Source: Seiridium cupressi | Taxonomy: Eukaryota > Ascomycota > Sordariomycetes > Amphisphaeriales > Sporocadaceae | Direction: 5' to 3' | DNA: 64,000 nucleotides | Assembly (NCBI GenBank): GCA_036674765.1 | Contig: JARVKI010000098.1 | Coordinates: 1-64,000, forward strand | Shown: one piece after another, positions 24,216 through 36,459 of the stretch | Position numbering within the stretch: position 1 is the first letter of the stretch | Layout of the letters: each line of letters begins with the position of its first letter | The notes under the pieces: model-generated | Told to the model about the DNA's origin: nothing | The model's database searches: none | Seen by the model: only the letters and a program-made list of their open reading frames with translations | Translations under genes and position numbers: made by a program

Positions 24216-25405
24216 TCATTCGTAATACACATCAACATATCTTCCCCATAGAGTGCTCCATTCTTTTCTAGCTTCCGAGCGGGCAAGTCGCCTGGCAAAG
24301 TTCACGCAAGACGTGTCGACACAGACGCTGCCCGCACAAGTGTGAACCGCGCATTTGTACCCGCCAGGGCAGTCTGTGTCCGAGGAGCACGAATTCGAAA
24401 GACTGTTTCCAGTAGTGCAGAAGAGGCTGCCATCTGTAGATTCCACGCACACGCAGTCATTATTGCCACAGGAACCACCGCTGTTGCCAGTATTGCAGTT
24501 AAACTAGGCGCGTGATAATTAGCAGGTAATGGGGCTTTCAAGGGATAAAAGCCTTGTCGAATTAGTTACTTACAGGTACTGAGCAAGTCGGTGAAGGGGT
24601 CGCGGTTGTAGTCGAAGTTACAGTGGAACTAACTGTGAGCGTGGTGGTGGTTGTCGCGGTAGATGACTCGGTAGCATCAGCAGGAGTCACGGTTGAGCAT
24701 GGATTGGTGATGGTAGTAGAAGTTGTGATGGTGCTGGCGCTGATGGTTTCGGTTGCCTGGAAGATAGAGAAGTAAGCCATGAGACGAAACCAAGACGTCT
24801 ATGGTGACGTTTCTGTTTCCAATGACAGGTCGACTTACTGTGACCGTCTGAGGCTGGACAAGATCAGTGCAGGCGGCTGTGATAGCGTCGCAAGCATAAG
24901 TCGACAACTGCTCAGGGAGGAGTGTAATACTGCACAAAGTTACCGTGGGGGTCGTGGAAGATGTAGTTGAAACCGTGGACGACGTAGTTGAATCCAAAGA
25001 AGATGTAGTTGATTCTGTGGAGGACCTCGTTAGGTACGTGGGCGATGTCGTTGAGTATGCGAAAAATGCCGATGCTGAAGATGAAACCGAGCCAGTCGGG
25101 AAGCTAGAAGCTGAGTGACTAGCAGCCGGATAGCTGGCAATCGAATAGTGGCCGGAAGATGATGATCTCGTCTTGGCACCACAGCGCGCGTGGGTGGATG
25201 TCAGTTGTGACTCATCTCTCTTCGCCCCAGCGCAAGCTGTGACAGTGGCAGTGGTGGTAACAGTGGTTGTGTCTGATACAGTATCTGTCTCGGTTGAGAC
25301 TACGGTAATGGTGGCCGTAGGCGATCCTGTTACGGTGCAGTCTGGCGCCGTGACTGTGATTTGAAGAGTTGAAGCATCCGGGGCCGCAGTCACAGTGCTG
25401 GTCAC
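24216..25405 (-). CDS. Ser/Thr-rich secreted or wall protein with cysteine-rich C-terminal module
   Basis: Joined exons 25405-24839, 24756-24574 and 24503-24216 give at least 345 aa; the introns are 82 and 70 nt with GTAAGT donors and CAG/TAG acceptors, and frame is kept through both. The first two exons are dominated by Thr, Ser and Val (many TTT/TVT runs), typical of an O-mannosylated extracellular stalk. The last 96 codons hold 11 cysteines with repeated Cys-Asn/Gly/Asp spacing, for example CNTGNSGGSCGNNDCVC and CSSDTDCPGGYKC, resembling a small disulfide-knot module. The N-terminus is open: the same frame runs upstream of 25405 without an ATG or signal peptide, so a first exon is probably missing. 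The exact family is not recognised. Confidence 0.68.
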
Positions 25406-26349
25406 GTCCGTGATGGGAACAATTGACGAGCAGATGGATGAGGGTCCAAGAGCGATGAGTACATCTTCAACGTCATGTTCATTATACGGTAGTCCAGGAG
25501 AACTTTCAGCGCCATGCAGCTTAGTTATTCAGAACAAGTCAAGCGTCGTGCGCCATACTCCAGCCGAGCGTACTAAATCCGCCTAGACTACAGGCGTCAG
25601 ACCTCTGACCTATAATAATAAGACCTCAGGGGAGTTCGTGCGTTAGCGCGCCACTCCGCAGCTCCGCAGCCTCTCTGAGCTGAACGACTATCTCACAGTT
25701 AAATTAGGCACATCAGCTTTCGGAAAATATCACAGAACAAGCACTGAGGCATCGATTTGATTACTTAGCGGGTTACATTCTATCCGCTTCTTTTCGCTGG
25801 TTGCGTTCTCGCATTTATATCTTTAAATGCTGAATCTTAAAAGTGTAATTAAATAATACGATCTAGTCACCATTTACCAGAATGCACGTCATGGCGCTGA
25901 CGATTAAAATAGATCAGGTTGATATTAATTATATAGAGCTGGAAGCTTGGCATAGAAGTTGCCGTCACTGCTGAGGCTGGTTCCACAGTGGCGCTGCACC
26001 GCGTCAATGTTTAGCCCTTCGCTTGCACTTATTGGGCATCTTGGTCGTCGGTAGTTGTTTGGCTGGTAGTTACGCTCTCCACGTTTTGTGCTTGTTGCCT
26101 TGTTTTGGTTCAATCGAACTTTTAGTGCCGCTTCAATCTGTTAGTCTGCTTTTTATAAATAAGTAAAATTATCATGCGATAATAACACCCGTTTTAACGA
26201 GTTTAAAAATAAGTGATAAAGTTTTACGTAAGACGTTATTATTAAAATAATATTACAACTCCAGGAGTCTTGCGCATTTAAAGACAGGTCGTAGGGAAGG
26301 GAACTCTACAACATTCCGATGACTTTCTAACAGTTGTCAACTGAACTCT
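25406..26349. other. Intergenic with a short AT-rich patch
   Basis: No gene is supported. 26145-26265 is locally AT-rich and has the look of the RIP-affected repeats elsewhere in the window, perhaps a small repeat remnant. A missing first exon of the secreted protein may lie at 25406-25700. Confidence 0.35.
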
Positions 26350-27140
26350 ATACTTTGAGTAGCACTCGATGCGGGATGAAATCCAATTCGTTTTGCCCGC
26401 TGAAACTCGTCTTGGCTGCTGGTGCCTGCAGGAAATCTCGTACGGTTCTGTGTAAGAAGTCTAATTCTGTGCAGGAAGTCCAACTCCGTGTCCACGTCCC
26501 CGATGAGGACATCTGGTGCCAGCATGTCTACGTCATCCCCTCTGGTCATCGACTTCTTGCTGGCACGAGTTTCGATCAAACCTCTCGTACGGTTGGAGAG
26601 GCGTCTTGACATACAGTCACATCGAAAAATGACTTCCTCCCTATTCAAAGGTTTCCTGATACTCACAAGAAAGTACACATTATCATCGTCGCAGTATGAT
26701 AACGTCAATATGTTCAGATTTTCTGGGCGTCCAGGAAGAAGACGAAACAGTCGTGCACCCTGCGTGATGTACAAGTCATTCGTGTCTGTGAGCATGGTGA
26801 GGAAGAGCCCCTCCAACTCGGTCGGAAGGCACTCAAGGCGTCCCCACAAGTCAGACAATCCATCTCCGTCTCACAGACCTTCACAGAGAGACCTAACGAC
26901 CAAGAACGCCCAGCGGAATCTGCCATCCGCTCTAGTGACGGTGTTTTCTGCCAATATAGAGACCCTTGGTCCGTCTTGTGCGCTCATGCGTCTCAAGTGA
27001 CAATTTTCCTGTAGATGGAACTTGGCATAATTGGAAATATCAGCCTGTGTCAGATTTTCCAGGAGCTGACTGGGCGAGCTGATGAACGTGTCTTTGAACA
27101 CGTTCCACGGACGACTTGAGGCACAGATCTTAGTTTCAAG
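26350..27140 (-). pseudogene. Relic of a NACHT-type NTPase (post-NACHT region)
   Basis: Fungal NACHT proteins are intracellular STAND receptors tied to self-recognition and defence. The minus strand reads KICASSRPWNVF (~27135), RWAFLVVRSLCEGL, then DGDGLSDLWGRLECLPTEL, TLSYCDDDNVYF and ELDFLHR. This is the segment after the NACHT ATPase core that ends in an LHRTVRDFL motif. Two lesions are visible. An in-frame TGA at 26871-26873 sits where relatives have Arg (CGA to TGA). A 19 bp tandem duplication at 26449-26486 shifts the frame and encodes ELDFLHR twice. The ATPase core and C-terminus are absent here. Confidence 0.68.
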
Positions 27141-27725
27141 GTGAAGTAAAGTAGCTAGAGTTCCAATTGGTCCAGTCGCAGTGCAGGCAATGTAGCGGTA
27201 CACACTCTATAAATCCTTCTCGCCGGGGCGAGAGCTTGGCGCGCTTCGCAACTTGATCGACTATGCCGAGTGAAGGAGCAGACCTTTTGGATGGCCAATT
27301 TTCGCTTCTTGCCGGCGGACTGAGATATGACTCGGGGGAGTTTACACATATGCTGGTCACTTTAAACACAAGGTATGCTCGGAGAATCGAGTAGGTGTGA
27401 TGCGTGGTGTTCATATAATTGCGCTGAGCAGATGCTTTAGCCCGGGTATAACCCAAGCCTTTGAACTGATAGGACGTTACTGAAGATAATGTTTTACCGG
27501 ATTGTGTTCACCTGATTTTCTATATCTTCTGCAAAGAAGACCTATCGCTTAGCAGTGTAGTCGACACTCCAGGGATCTATTACGCGAACTAGACGAAGCG
27601 GCCTTGGTATGGGGTATGTTGAGAAACAACCGTCTGACAGAGAACATCATTACCAACCTAATACGTCATTTTGGTATAACGGTCATCTACACCTCAACTA
27701 GCCTCAACCGGGTATTCAAGATTGC

Positions 27726-28178
27726 TTGTTAACAAGAGCAAGAAATCACATTGGCCCAGTACGAGGCATGAGTGTTCCATCTAAGTTCGATCACCCTATG
27801 ACCTCCTTACTTATGTTCGCGATTGAACAAGGTTTGCTGTTGTTCGTGGAACGAAAGCTGCGAAGAAGACTCCTTCGTAAGTGGGACATGACAGGACCAC
27901 CTGCACTATTCTTTGCCTTCGGTGTTGTACCCCATGACAAACAAATTCAAGGTATCGGAGTACAGAGGCGGTCAAGTCATCCAGGAGTAAACCGTTATCC
28001 AAACAATGAGATGCTGGAGCATCTTCTTCAGCTTGGTGAAAATTCGAATTGTTTCTACGGCGGCAGGACCATCTGGGTGTTGAAACAGGTGGCCCAGCCA
28101 CCCTCTTTTCGGGCTTTCCAGCCACATATACGTATACTTATACTAGACTATCTCCTCTCTTTCTACTTCTCTTTTTAA
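27726..28178 (+). pseudogene. Relic of the C-terminal region of a NACHT/ankyrin-type protein
   Basis: This plus-strand frame has the layout found at the C-terminal end of fungal NACHT proteins: MTSLLMFAIEQGLLLFVERKL, then PALFFAF, a His/Pro-Gly-Val block, EMLEHLLQLGENSN (an ankyrin-like helix pair) and GGRTIWVL. Nothing upstream extends it. It lies 0.6 kb from a minus-strand relic of the preceding part of such a protein, so the two halves point in opposite directions. The family call is from pattern memory and is moderate. Confidence 0.45.
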
Positions 28179-29261
28179 TACTCAATCAATCAACTAATTG
28201 ACCCCTTATAACCTTCGTCCATCTTGACACTGGGAGTATCTCAGACGGTAGGGGACTCTCGCATACTCGCGATAGCAAGTGGTATCAGGGAACCTAGAGA
28301 AGCTTTATTGGTGACATGTTTTCGGCTCTTCATCGTTATGGTGCTTTTACCAGTATCTAGCCGGACTGCACAGAAACGATTTACCCCTCAACCTTAGACA
28401 TCCTTAGGCCAACCGAAGAGACTGCAAATTAGTACTAGTAAATTGAAGTAAGCTATGGGAATTCTGCCATAATAATAGTTGCGTGTTTCGCATCAAAGCT
28501 AGTTAGTCTCATGGAAGAACTAGATTTATGATAGCAGTTTCACCTTGGTATGGTCTTTTTGCTCTTTCCTTTCACACAATGACCACGATACTACCGCAAC
28601 AAGGACTAGACGACTGAAGCCTGCTTATTAGTTTCGAGTGCTTATATTGTTTCTAGAACAGCCCTACCACATATCCAGGGAAGCATGTTTGATCAAAGAG
28701 TTATATATAGTAGTTTCTACAATTCCAAAAGCTGGTCCGTCATGGAAACATCCACACGAATGGGCGAGTGTTCTTCGTCATATAGAGCATTTTTAAGTGC
28801 ACAAGATCATAGAAAATCATCCAACACGAATCTTTATAATTGTTATCAAAACCACCCACCAGTATCAGGCGAATTTAACCGCGTTCTGTCTTTTAAGGTT
28901 TCGCTATATCCCCCTGGGTTGCAAAAATACCATGGATCCTTGTTTCCACTGTCGCGCTATCCTTGGCGAACTTATTAGCAGTTTCTTCTCCTTCGATGGC
29001 TTGATGTAAGAAACCACAATGCGCAAACCTTATTACTTATTAGGTACCTAGTTAGGCATCATCGAAGACGAGATGAAGCACATGCGTCGACCTATTTCCG
29101 TTCACGATAAGCCCCACGTACTGCGATAAGCTCCGACCCCGCTAAAATTTCACGCCCGCAACTCAACTTTAACAACTGACGCTGTAATCCATTGACTCAT
29201 CCTTACACTCCTTCAACCTCCCCCCCCCCAGCTTTCATTCCACGCGGGCAGTAGAGACGCA
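28179..29261. other. Intergenic, promoter of RPC37 at right end
   Basis: No gene is seen. The last ~150 bases are C/T-rich and include a run of ten C at 29220-29229 just upstream of the RPC37 start, typical of a fungal housekeeping promoter or 5' UTR. Confidence 0.4.
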
Positions 29262-30569
29262 ATGGACCTCGACACGCCTCCGCCCGCCTCCCCGCTACCA
29301 AAGGAGGCGGACCCTTCAAGCGCTACCGACGACGACCCAGACCCGATCGTCTCGTCCTACGCCGTCTTCACGAACCCGCCGCCCAGCACGACGCGCAAGA
29401 TCCTGATCCTGCAACACCCGAACAAGCAAGGCCCGCGTCGGGAGCCCTATCAGACGCTCTCCGAGGTGCGGGTCAAGCCGAGCTCGGGCATGATCGAGGT
29501 CGACGTCCCCGTCAGCTACCACGACGGCTCCTACGACCGCGACAAGGGCATGCGCTGGGGCCAGGCGCTGGCGCGCAGCATGCAACAGAAGAATGGCGGC
29601 AGCCATGGCCTAGCCGGCGGTTTCGGCGTCGGCGTCCCTGCCCCGCGGGCTGGGAGACCCAGGAAGGAGGAGGATCGTGACACGTATGACTGGACGGAGG
29701 CCGTGCGGCGGGATCAAGTCTTGCGAACGCAGACGCTGGGCGGGCAGTATGCGGGGCGCAACTCCGAGTTTGGCGACAACGAGTGCCGGTGGATGGTTGG
29801 TGTGTTCAAGGGCGGCAATCTACATCTGACCCCCGCGCAATCCGAGATCCAGCTTCGGCCCCAGCTGCACCACCTCGACGCCACGACCGAGCAGGACCGC
29901 CTTACTCGTCCCCGCGATGGACCTGGCCAGGGACCAGGTCTCGCCAAGGACGGATCTGCAATTGGTGCTGCGGCACCTGCACCCAAGGCCATCACCATGA
30001 CGATCAAGTCATCCGGAAGCGGTGATCAACCGACTACGGAAACCATGGCCGACCGACTGCGACAGGTGCAAGTCGAGCATTGGCAGAGATTGAAGTACGT
30101 AGAAGACGACAAGGACGAGGCTTGGGAGCTGTATCAGAAGACACTCATCTACCGGTCTCCTGAGTTCCAACAGTCAGCTGAGGATGAAGCCAAGGGCAAA
30201 GGCAAGGCGGTCGCTCTCAAGCCGGACGAGGACGAGAAGGACGAACTGAAGGAGAAGGCGACAAGGTTACAAACCCGGTGGAACGAGGATGACTATCTCC
30301 GCAGCGTCGCAGGCAAGGATAAGGAGGGAGTATTGGAGGGCTACGGAAATACGGCTCTACCAGGTATCAAGCCAGAAGACGTGGTCGAGGAAGTCAAGAA
30401 GGAGGATATCGACAACAAGAAGACGGGTACTGCCGCAGCAGCAAAGGGCAAAGGCAAGGCCGCTATGAGTGTGACTGCTTCTGCTGCCAGCGGTAGTACA
30501 GCCGCGAGGCGAGCCCCTGCAGCCAAGGGTAAGGCACCGGCCAAGGGGAATGCAATGCAAATTGACTGA
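29262..30569 (+). CDS. RPC37: DNA-directed RNA polymerase III subunit RPC5/Rpc37 (Sin-like domain)
   Basis: This is a nuclear subunit of RNA polymerase III that pairs with Rpc53 and acts in initiation and termination. It is a single 435 aa exon from ATG 29262 (context gcaATGG). The N-terminus has the family start DPIVSSYAVFTNPP, then ILILQHPN, GMIEVDVPVSYHDGSYDRDKG (split motif), RWGQALARSMQQKNGGSHGLAGGFG and, at ~175-200, CRWMVGVFKGGNLHLTPA. The C-terminal third is Lys/Glu/Ala-rich and low in complexity, as in other filamentous fungi. It is convergent with PAT1 downstream. No lesion is seen. Confidence 0.87.
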   Translation: MDLDTPPPASPLPKEADPSSATDDDPDPIVSSYAVFTNPPPSTTRKILILQHPNKQGPRREPYQTLSEVRVKPSSGMIEVDVPVSYHDGSYDRDKGMRWGQALARSMQQKNGGSHGLAGGFGVGVPAPRAGRPRKEEDRDTYDWTEAVRRDQVLRTQTLGGQYAGRNSEFGDNECRWMVGVFKGGNLHLTPAQSEIQLRPQLHHLDATTEQDRLTRPRDGPGQGPGLAKDGSAIGAAAPAPKAITMTIKSSGSGDQPTTETMADRLRQVQVEHWQRLKYVEDDKDEAWELYQKTLIYRSPEFQQSAEDEAKGKGKAVALKPDEDEKDELKEKATRLQTRWNEDDYLRSVAGKDKEGVLEGYGNTALPGIKPEDVVEEVKKEDIDNKKTGTAAAAKGKGKAAMSVTASAASGSTAARRAPAAKGKAPAKGNAMQID

Positions 30570-31265
30570 TCAGGGATACGCTGTTACTATTTGTGGGCCA
30601 TGACTCGAGCAGTACGAGAAGAGAGCCACGTCTTCTGAAGCCCCTATATATCCCTTGGTAAGAAAGCTAGGATAAACGATTGCCAGCCCCAGGTTGGCAG
30701 TTGAAAGTATGCATTGCTAGGCGTTCGGGGCTGGGGAATAGGCGTTATAGACAAGAACCAATTTGGTAGAATAGGAAGTCATGTTCCCATTACTATCTCA
30801 TGCTTTCTCGCATGTTTTCCGTGTAAACTTGACTACTCTAACAATACAGCTGTTACTTCTCCTTCCACCATGTTTGGAAAGAAAACCTTCAAACCAAACT
30901 CAATGTCATCTGTAGAGACATTCTATGTAACCAACCGCCAGCAAGACACGCCCTGAGTCATAGTGGCAATGACTGCTGCGGCGGAGGCGCAACACTTAGA
31001 CGATGTATATAAAGCCAACTTTATAGACAGACGCTAGGTGACGATGGCCGGTAGGTATAGGTGATAAAAGTAAATAGTGAATGCCTCCGACATGATGCAG
31101 AATATTCTGTCGGCATTCATGCAACCCTTTTAGATCAAAGGCCTTCCATCTCCAATGTACATCCCATTCCTGTCCCAGTCTGCGTCTGCGCCCTTCCGTA
31201 GATTCGAATAGATCACCTTGACCTTTGTGGCTATGGTAATTATTGTCGTTGCTCGGCACGGACGC
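30570..31265. other. Convergent 3' region between RPC37 and PAT1
   Basis: Two 3' UTRs face each other here. No further gene is supported; the short frames at 30714-30956 and 30996-31259 lack motifs. Confidence 0.5.
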
Positions 31266-33794
31266 TTACTGCAGCAATTCAACGTCTAGACCAATAGATC
31301 GCATAAATAAGTTGACATTGTCCAAGCGTTGTTTGGCCATATCAGCCGGCAAGGTCTTGGACATGGCGACTGTATCCATGACACGATCCTTGACAGCGAG
31401 AACAAGTCTTTGTTGCTCCTCGGGACTAGCGCCGATACCAATAGCAGCCAAGAACTGCCAGACATAGATGTCCTCTCCCGATGTTACCGTGCCAGGGAAG
31501 ATGTTAGAAAGAGTCGGCTCGAGATGGTTGAAGAAACCGTTGAACGTAGCAACCCTAGGAAACGGATTAGTCGGGCCCACCTAGAACCATTAGTAGAGAA
31601 AGACTCACCATTGCTGCCAGAGTTGTTCGTTGGCAAGACCACCCTGCTTGATGATTTCAGCACGGCTGAGAATCATGGTCAACATGGAGATGCCGATTCG
31701 GGTACGGGCGACGGTATCGATATTGAGACGTTGAATGATGATGCTCAAAACGGCAGTGACGATCTGAAGTTCCGCTTCCGCAAAAAGGTTGAAAAGTTGA
31801 GGCATCACAGCCATAGAGAACAAATCGATGCTCTCGCGAATGTTAGCGGGGAGATTAATAGGCTCTCCGGACTGAACCTGTGCCCCTTGAACAACATCCA
31901 GCTGATCGAGGTGGACAATGATCAAGGTGAGAATTGTCGTTCGTTGTTCATGGCTAAGCTGGCGGAACGCCCGGGGGATGGCCTTCTTTCCTTTGGGGTA
32001 GGAAAGAAAAGTAATGAAAGGGTGCACCTGTCTAGGATCGATTTGCTCATGGATCTTGAGAGCATCCCACAGCTGGCCATTCAACTTCTCTGCGACGGCA
32101 CGCCATTCGTCGTGTTCCTGTATAGCTTCCGGGGTGGGACTAGGGTTAGGAGGTGGCATGGTGCGCTCATGGTCCTCCATCTTCATGAGAATTGAATAGA
32201 CGTCCTCAATGGCACGAAGAGCTACCTTGCGATCGTTGATACTCACGGAGCGGTGGGCACTTCCGGGTCGGGCATCGCCGCTGCTTTCCGTTCGCTTGAT
32301 GTTCAATAAAGGTTTGGGCGTCTTAGCATTGCTGAAAGAGATTTTGCCCAGGCTCCCTTCGATGACAAGCTGCTTGTTCTTGGGCTTGTTCTTGGCGGCC
32401 TCGACGGCCCGTTGGACCTGTTGTTCCATGCGCTGGACGTGATTCTCCGGACCGCGACCATGTCGTCTCATGCCACCATGTCGATTGCCGGTCTGGAATA
32501 AGTAGGTCTGTGCGAAGTTGTTCAAGGGCTGGTTTGGATTTGGTCGGTTGGCGGCCTTGAGGGAGCTGTGGACCTGGTAATAGAAATCCTCGCCCAGCGC
32601 GGCATCGGTGCTGGCGTCCGCAGGATCTCCAATCGCTGAGACAAGCTGCTGAAGCTGAATGCGAGTAATAAAGCTCTTGTCGTGAGGCGTCATAAGGCCA
32701 TTATCGCGAGACAGCATATGGATTTTATGGTTACGTTTTGCGCGTCTGGCCTCGGCGTCAAGGAATGCAGACTTCTCCTGCTCTGAAAGGTTGGCTAGTT
32801 GTGAAGCGGGCAGAGAAGGGGCCTGGCGGGAAAACGAGTTCTGGGATCGATGTGAAGAATGCCCAATACGCGCGGCGTCTGCGGACATGCGATTAGGATT
32901 CTGTAAGATCTGTGTCGGCGCAATTGCAGATGGCTGAGACTGGGCTTGAGGTTGTGGCTGGTGCTGCTGAGCTAACGGGCTAGGAACTGTCGGTACGGTG
33001 TGTTTCGAAGAAGGGCGCTGTAGAATAGTAATGGGGTGACTATGGGGACCTCCGGTCTGAGGCTGCGAAAGCTGGCGAACATCGTGGGACTGGAAGGCTT
33101 GTTGCTGGAACTCGGGTTGCGCATACCGCAAATCAGCAGAATCTTGACGTGGGTGCTGCGGGTGAGCTTGCTGTGCATGAAATTGGGGCTGAGGAGGCTG
33201 CTGAACAGGTTGAGGAGCGGCGGGCTTTGGAGCTGATTGCACACGCATAGCTGCTTCCACTTCCTCTAAGCTCATCATGACCTTACGACTGGCAGCAGCT
33301 GGCGGCGTTGGTTGCGCAGCAGGTGTTGGCCTCTTGGGTGCAGTACCCCAAATGGAAGCATCGACCTGAAGATCAGCGACGGGTTCTGGCTCTTGGTATT
33401 TCTCATAGCCACTTCGAGCGGCTCGAGTTGCTCCCGGGTATGGTGAATATCCTTGATAGCCCCCGGCCGTCGCACTGGGGGGCGGGGGAGGAGCCGTCTT
33501 GGTAATTGGCTGCTGGCGACTGAAGAGAGCATGCTCTTCCTCCATGGCATTTGTGACTTTGGAAGTAGCGCCGAAAAAGTCAAAGTCCTTGCCAACAGGG
33601 GCCGCAGCGAAGGTATCATCACCACCAAAGGTATCCTCGTTGAACGCGTCATCCGTCTCGTCAAGGTTATCGCCCAATCCATCATAGGTGTCCTCGAAAT
33701 TCAGAGCATCCAGGTCGTCATCGTATTTCGAAAGATCAGCAAAAGGATCATGCGTCTGGCCAAAGCCAGGCGCGGCCATGTTGTGACCAGACAT
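31266..33794 (-). CDS. PAT1: PAT1 decapping activator (topoisomerase II-associated protein PAT1)
   Basis: This cytoplasmic P-body protein promotes mRNA decapping together with Dhh1 and the Lsm1-7 ring. Exons 33794-31609 and 31554-31266 are split by a 54 nt phase-2 intron and give 824 aa. The acidic N-terminus (HDPFADLSKYDDDLDALNFE) is the Dhh1-binding end. Residues ~150-330 are Gln/Pro-rich. The central RRHGRG...HVQRMEQQVQRAVEAAKNKPK, then LVIEGSLGKISFSNAKTPKP, is typical of fungal Pat1, followed by the helical Pat-C domain to the C-terminus. The intron falls inside Pat-C. No lesion is seen. Confidence 0.9.
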
Positions 33795-36459
33795 CGCGAA
33801 GTTGTATTTCTACTTCAACGAGATATTGAGGCCCAGTTGAAAGGCGTTTCGGTGCTTTTCAGTGACCTGGCAGTTGATGGTGGTCAGTATGGTGAGAAGT
33901 CAAAAATAAGTGGTGTGGGCGAAGAGAAATGGAGGACTGGGACCTCTGCAAAGGATTGGAAGGTGGGGCCGCGAGAGATACAGAGGAAGATGCCAACGAA
34001 AGAGGTACGGTGGAAAGAGCGTAATGAGGTTCTGTAGGAGGGCATGAAGAGTGGACTTGAAGAGTGGATTTGAGTTGCAATGATGGGGGAAATATCATGC
34101 GAGGCTATGAGGTTGAATGCTTCACCACGCCTGATTTCTTTGGTGCATACCGATGTCATGGACGTGGGGCAGAGGGTAACCGGGGTGTAAGGAAGGAGCA
34201 GTTGCTAGCCGGGTCGCAGCAGCGCGCGAATCTGAGGGCAAGGAGACATTTCCGAAGTCCTGGGAAGCACTCACAGCTAAGATAATCCAGGAACAAGGTT
34301 GATTGAGTTGTTTGTGACGTGCTCGATCATGATGCGACTGCACGGGGCTGAGGCGGACTATTGTGAGGCCAAGCGCCAGCTGTCGCAAGTCGGCGCCGAT
34401 GCGAGAAAGTGAAAGATATACGAAGAATGCGAAGTGTAGAGACCGCAAGTAAAAGGACCTAATCAAGTGCTCTGGACTAGGTATGTTGAAGATGCGTCGG
34501 CGTGGTAGAAACCAAGTGCTTGGAACCAAGCGACCACAAGGCGAAGTCAACAGCTTGCGCACGGTGCAGTGATGATTTATCGAGTCACCGGAGAAAGTGT
34601 TAGGTCTCGTCGCACTCATTGAAGGAACGGCTAGAGGTTTATCCCGTCCCGGGGTTTGCAAGCTATTGGCCCTGGTCGTTGGTCCAAGCGCTACTCAGCA
34701 CTACCTGAGCCTACAATGTACCTATCAGCACTCCGTAGATGCCCAGAGTCCACAACGAGTTACGGCACCGGTAAGCTTCTGTATTCCATAGCAGTCAGGA
34801 AGCAGCCAAAAAGAGACCCATGGATGCCGGAGGCTGATGGCAGCCTTTCATGGAACCATGGCCCGAATGCTCATATGATATATGGTTGTAGCTCATTCGG
34901 CTCCACGATTGTTAAGGAAATGGTTCTCAATTCCCTCTCATCTAGGATTCGTGTCACTCATCCATCACCGAGACACATGAAGCCACCTCTCCACCCTCAG
35001 ACTTCAAGAAGCATGCCACCTGCGTTGGTTCCCCTGGGTTGCGACAAACTTCGAGAGGTATACATGTAGTTTCTGGGAAATAGATGTTGGCGGAACGACT
35101 CTAGCAACTGAAATCATGCAGCTAGCAGCCCATAATGGAAACGGGTTGATACTTGATTTTGTCAATCCGGCAGAGTAGCTTGAGGCAAGTCGGTTTATGT
35201 AGGACTTCATCGACCAAACCTAGGAGCCCACGATACCAAGCTCTCTCGGCGCGCTGGATACGAGGAAAGACATTGTCTAGCTTAACCGAATCGTATTACG
35301 ATATTATACTCCACGTGACAAAATAGGATGTTATCAGGAGATCGCAGGCAAGCGGTATCATAGAAAAAATATTCAGGAGATATCTCAACCATTGTATTGG
35401 ATGCGCCATTTCGGAAGGGTCGCGCAAAAATGGGCTGAGTCCCTGCGGTGCTGTACGTAACCCGGTACGGTAACCAAATGCCACGAACCAACTGCATCCA
35501 CGCGCGACTCAACGCGGTCCTACGTAAGTCAACGCAGAGACTAGTTGACTTATAGCGCCACCATACTTCTCAGGTCTGGCTATCGGCAGTCGGCAGGTTA
35601 TGTATTGGTATGTGGAGACAACCCACGGGAAGATGGGGCGAGCAATTGACAGTTCGAGATAAGCATGGGAGACTTGACAAGATGCGAAACAATGCTGACG
35701 AGTTACACAACCGAGACCTCCCCAATCGAGAGAGCTCCCAAGCGAAGATCAAGGGCGGCTTTTCCTAAGGGGTTCTGGAACGCAGTGCCAAGAACACGGG
35801 GATCTGCCCTTGGGTCATTGGGGGTCGCCGGGTGTCCCTCTGGGCTCGGCAGCTAGGCTGGAATGGGTATCGCTGAGAATCCTCCAGCTTGTCCTTTTGG
35901 GATCATTAAACCCCTGAAAGCTGGCCCCCGGCGGTCCCTGGAGATTGCCCCGTTGGCAGCAAGCTGAACTTGATCCGACCCAGAATACGGCGTAGAGAGG
36001 GCGAAAAAAAAAGTTCGTTTCCCTAGTCTCTGACAAGACGGACGCGCGGTCGAGCTCTCTTTATCAATCCAGCAAGCTCTCCACGGATTCAAATCTGCCA
36101 GGAAGTCTCTCGTGCTTTTAAGGTTGAGGTCGTTGATCAACAACAAGACCACTCGTCTCAACTTTTGCACTTATCCTACTTCTTGACACGCTCCCTTCCC
36201 TACAATTCACCTTGGCGCACCTTCATTCGTGACCCCCTAGCGCATTTTAATCTCCCTTTTACGAACGCCATGATCTAAGGTTCCCCCTTGTATTCGCATC
36301 CAACGCAACAATTGTGGCCCCGCCCCTTTAACGCGGTAGCTTTAGAATACGACACGATTCATCTTTTGCGACACGGATGAAGTCTTGACTTTCTCGTCTG
36401 CCATTCCTTTCCACAGCCGCATTTCCATCTACCATCATCATTGAAACGAGTACGGCAAG
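33795..36459. other. Long divergent intergenic region between PAT1 and the mannosyltransferase
   Basis: No gene is supported in 2.7 kb. The part next to PAT1 (33795-34100) should be its 5' UTR and promoter. The part next to the GT15 gene (36180-36459) is C/T-rich on the plus strand, as in a fungal promoter. Short frames between them (34656-35069, 35853-36170) carry no motif. Confidence 0.4.

Noticed and set aside
31329..32195. Long plus-strand frame opposite PAT1
   Set aside because: Antisense shadow of the PAT1 exon, with no motif of its own.
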